Origin: Candidatus Zixiibacteriota bacterium
Lineage (GTDB): Bacteria > Zixibacteria > MSB-5A5 > UBA10806
Assembly: GCA_003520965.1 (NCBI GenBank)
Contig: DOTU01000121.1
Location: forward strand, 1 to 9,136
Length of the DNA stretch: 9,136 nucleotides
Direction of reading: 5' to 3'
Made by a program: the position numbers and the translations under genes. Of this stretch, positions 8,901 to 9,136 are shown piece after piece; the first letter of the stretch is position 1; every line of letters begins with the position of its first letter. Below the pieces are notes generated by a model. The model ran no database searches. It had not been told where the DNA came from and saw only the letters and a program-made list of their open reading frames with translations.

Positions 8901-9136
8901 TCCAAATCCGGCTAAAAATTCAACCACGATCAGGTATTATCTCAATAAAGATTCCCAGGTCAGTATCGATATTTTCGATATGATGGGGGAGAAGGTTCAC
9001 AACGTAAAGCTCTCCGGCGCGGCGCATACCTCCAACGAGTATGCCTGGGATTGCAGCCGGATAGCGTCAGGTGTTTATTTTTGCCGGGTCGAGGCCGAGT
9101 CCAGTGCCGATAAAGCCTGGCGAATGATAAAGATTG
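5908..9136 (+). CDS. Secreted M6-family metalloprotease with FG-GAP-like propeller and T9SS sorting domain, 3' truncated
   Basis: The frame stays open from GTG 5908 to the window end (1076 complete codons). GTG is preferred because an in-frame stop lies at 5902-5904 and it gives a full signal peptide (MLIRLIR, core TILPAAMLFLLPGLA). The ATG at 5947 would cut into the hydrophobic core. The M6 domain covers roughly residues 80-545. The zinc site HEFGHQLGLVD has His290, Glu291, His294 and Asp300, with a Met-turn candidate at Met317 (FSLMDD). Further M6-like blocks are YYLIENRQ, GMLIWHVDE, SLVEADG and TPFTRPPSRTNLG. Residues ~552-950 form FG-GAP/VCBS-like blades. Residues ~995-1076 form the sorting domain: VFNYPNPAKNSTTIRYYL, then VSIDIFDMMGEKV and ASGVYFCRVEA. 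The final MIKI matches the usual ending of such domains, so only a few codons are probably missing. It is likely a surface-anchored or released protease and a candidate cargo of the upstream PorU/PorV-like proteins. Its substrate is unknown. Only a weak GGGG (5895-5898) precedes the GTG. Confidence 0.92.
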   Translation, partial: MLIRLIRTILPAAMLFLLPGLASPKDLLYPRGRKVTTSENQISQTQRKFKSDISDKNILGLQRPSLYSLPTAKRGLPLAMAVMEDTIRVLVLKVEFQPEIPDDPNTTGNGAFDMRSYDEFVAQEGHYIDPAPHTSAYFGSHMEALRRFWYFVSDKKLDLSWDIYPQSESLSFRLPVQMNYYGSGGPWADSSIGDRLGHFVIDAITFADSAAPEIDFSQYQAVVIFHAGSDQQNNIAFINNTPDDFFTGFLRLGTPVPVDNGAYAVSEALQVPETVSQDNRINALNAVMAHEFGHQLGLVDLYNTSNFMTQIGDFSLMDDNGMSVGVEFDSLYSTVGGTIPVYPDAWSRAYLGFDIPRVITRGSDQTVSAAVLNYPDSEIVKVPITDFEYYLIENRQQVNPQTALIADHQTGVILGPGYVENSLLIANGEYDLLAPGNGMLIWHVDEYVAYQDTTRSGYNNFLVNTLQWNKDRRFLSLVEADGVVDFGGNYYRGYGDQNDFFYGNGGASSFTPFTRPPSRTNLGADSHIFITGVTRSDTFMTADIDNDWLIPGWPQMSRPGAMSDPIIAGIGAFGTNSVVMAAGNKILAWRFDGAKIIPNYDSVGLVRYDIQDTLKYPLAVITDCDSTIIGRPITADINGDSSTDIITLTQSGTLYAVNAVDNDDNGRADEIPGFPYRLEAAGNLPPITVDFLDHIGNEILVFTNSVIHLVYSNLLNLHPVDTVLYTTENNFISASAYTTSGKNVIDFIQTGTPESVVRMTADSGTVNFTEQFSVPNQDAKYIVSGDIIRGGGMPEIVLVCANAVKLIGSDGIIKWTVDLPDLLGHPALGDINSDGYPEIVIAGDSKIYTLSYNGAMLDNFPLDLRLYDLRGEIESPPVLGDIDADGNPDIIVGLPAGSIYAFNYHGDKLAGFPLPSSFGISRACALGDLNGDYRVDLITVENSGFVKAWGIDTTYAPGDIPWSVSGGDLNNSNYLGLVFEKPVVTADFQLPENSVFNYPNPAKNSTTIRYYLNKDSQVSIDIFDMMGEKVHNVKLSGAAHTSNEYAWDCSRIASGVYFCRVEAESSADKAWRMIKI
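7561..8760 (+). repeat. FG-GAP/VCBS-like propeller blade repeats in the metalloprotease
   Basis: A protein-level repeat with consensus 'G-(W/F)-P ... P-x-x-(A/G)-D-(I/L)-(N/D)-x-D-G-x-x-(D/E)-I-(I/V) ... G' is visible. The P-rich ends are PGWPQM (7558), PGFPYRL (7921), NFPLDL (8482) and GFPLPS (8638). The acidic loops are ADINGDSSTDII (7810), GDINSDGYPEIV (8392), GDIDADGNPDII (8545) and GDLNGDYRVDLI (8686). Weaker blades lie between 7960 and 8340 (NEILVFTNSVIHLVY; MPEIVLVCANAVKLIG). The DxDxDG-like loops are typical calcium sites of this family. I count seven or eight blades, enough for one closed propeller, probably used for adhesion or substrate binding. Confidence 0.75.
8881..9136 (+). other. 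T9SS type A-like C-terminal sorting domain of the metalloprotease, last codons missing
   Basis: The segment starts ENSVFNYPNP, followed by STTIRYYL, SIDIFDMMGEKV, YAWDCSRIASGVYFCRV and RMIKI at the edge. The order PNP, TTIxYxL, VxIxIFDxxGxxV, W-x-x-x-x-x-ASGVY and final R-M-I-K-I is the textbook pattern of the Por secretion C-terminal domain, which directs cargo through the T9SS and is removed at the surface by PorU. Confidence 0.85.

Overview
The window is almost entirely coding: three large genes on the + strand, tightly packed and very probably one operon. All three look like exported proteins of the type IX secretion (T9SS) / gingipain world. Two carry clear signal peptides; the N-terminus of the first lies outside the window. 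No RNA genes, CRISPR arrays, insertion sequences or convincing promoters or terminators were seen. The first and last genes run off the window edges.

Layout. (1) Positions 2-3259 hold a 5'-truncated C25 (gingipain-like) cysteine peptidase resembling the T9SS sortase PorU. It has a His/Cys catalytic dyad and a C-terminal FlgD-like / sorting-type Ig domain with an NYPNP motif. (2) Positions 3304-5904 hold a PorV/PorQ-type outer-membrane beta-barrel protein. Its N-terminal PorV motif is separated from the rest of the barrel by roughly 500 residues of beta-propeller blades and helical inserts. (3) Positions 5908 to the window end hold an M6-family metalloprotease (HExxHxxGxxD) followed by an FG-GAP/VCBS-like beta-propeller and a typical T9SS C-terminal sorting domain. 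It lacks only the last few codons and its stop.

Organism. The sorting domains, PorV-like barrel and C25 peptidase point to the Bacteroidota/FCB superphylum. The moderate base composition, the good Shine-Dalgarno sequence before the second gene (Bacteroidota rarely use one) and the general style of these modular secreted proteins suggest a candidate or deep FCB lineage such as Zixibacteria, Marinimicrobia or Calditrichota. This placement is inference.

How the genes may work together. In Porphyromonas gingivalis porU and porV are adjacent, and their products act in the attachment complex that cleaves sorting domains and anchors cargo at the surface. Here a PorU-like peptidase and a PorV-like barrel are followed 3 bases later by a protease with a sorting domain. 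This suggests a dedicated processing and anchoring module with its own cargo. The unusual part is the propeller nested in the PorV-like protein, which could be a cargo- or ligand-binding platform.
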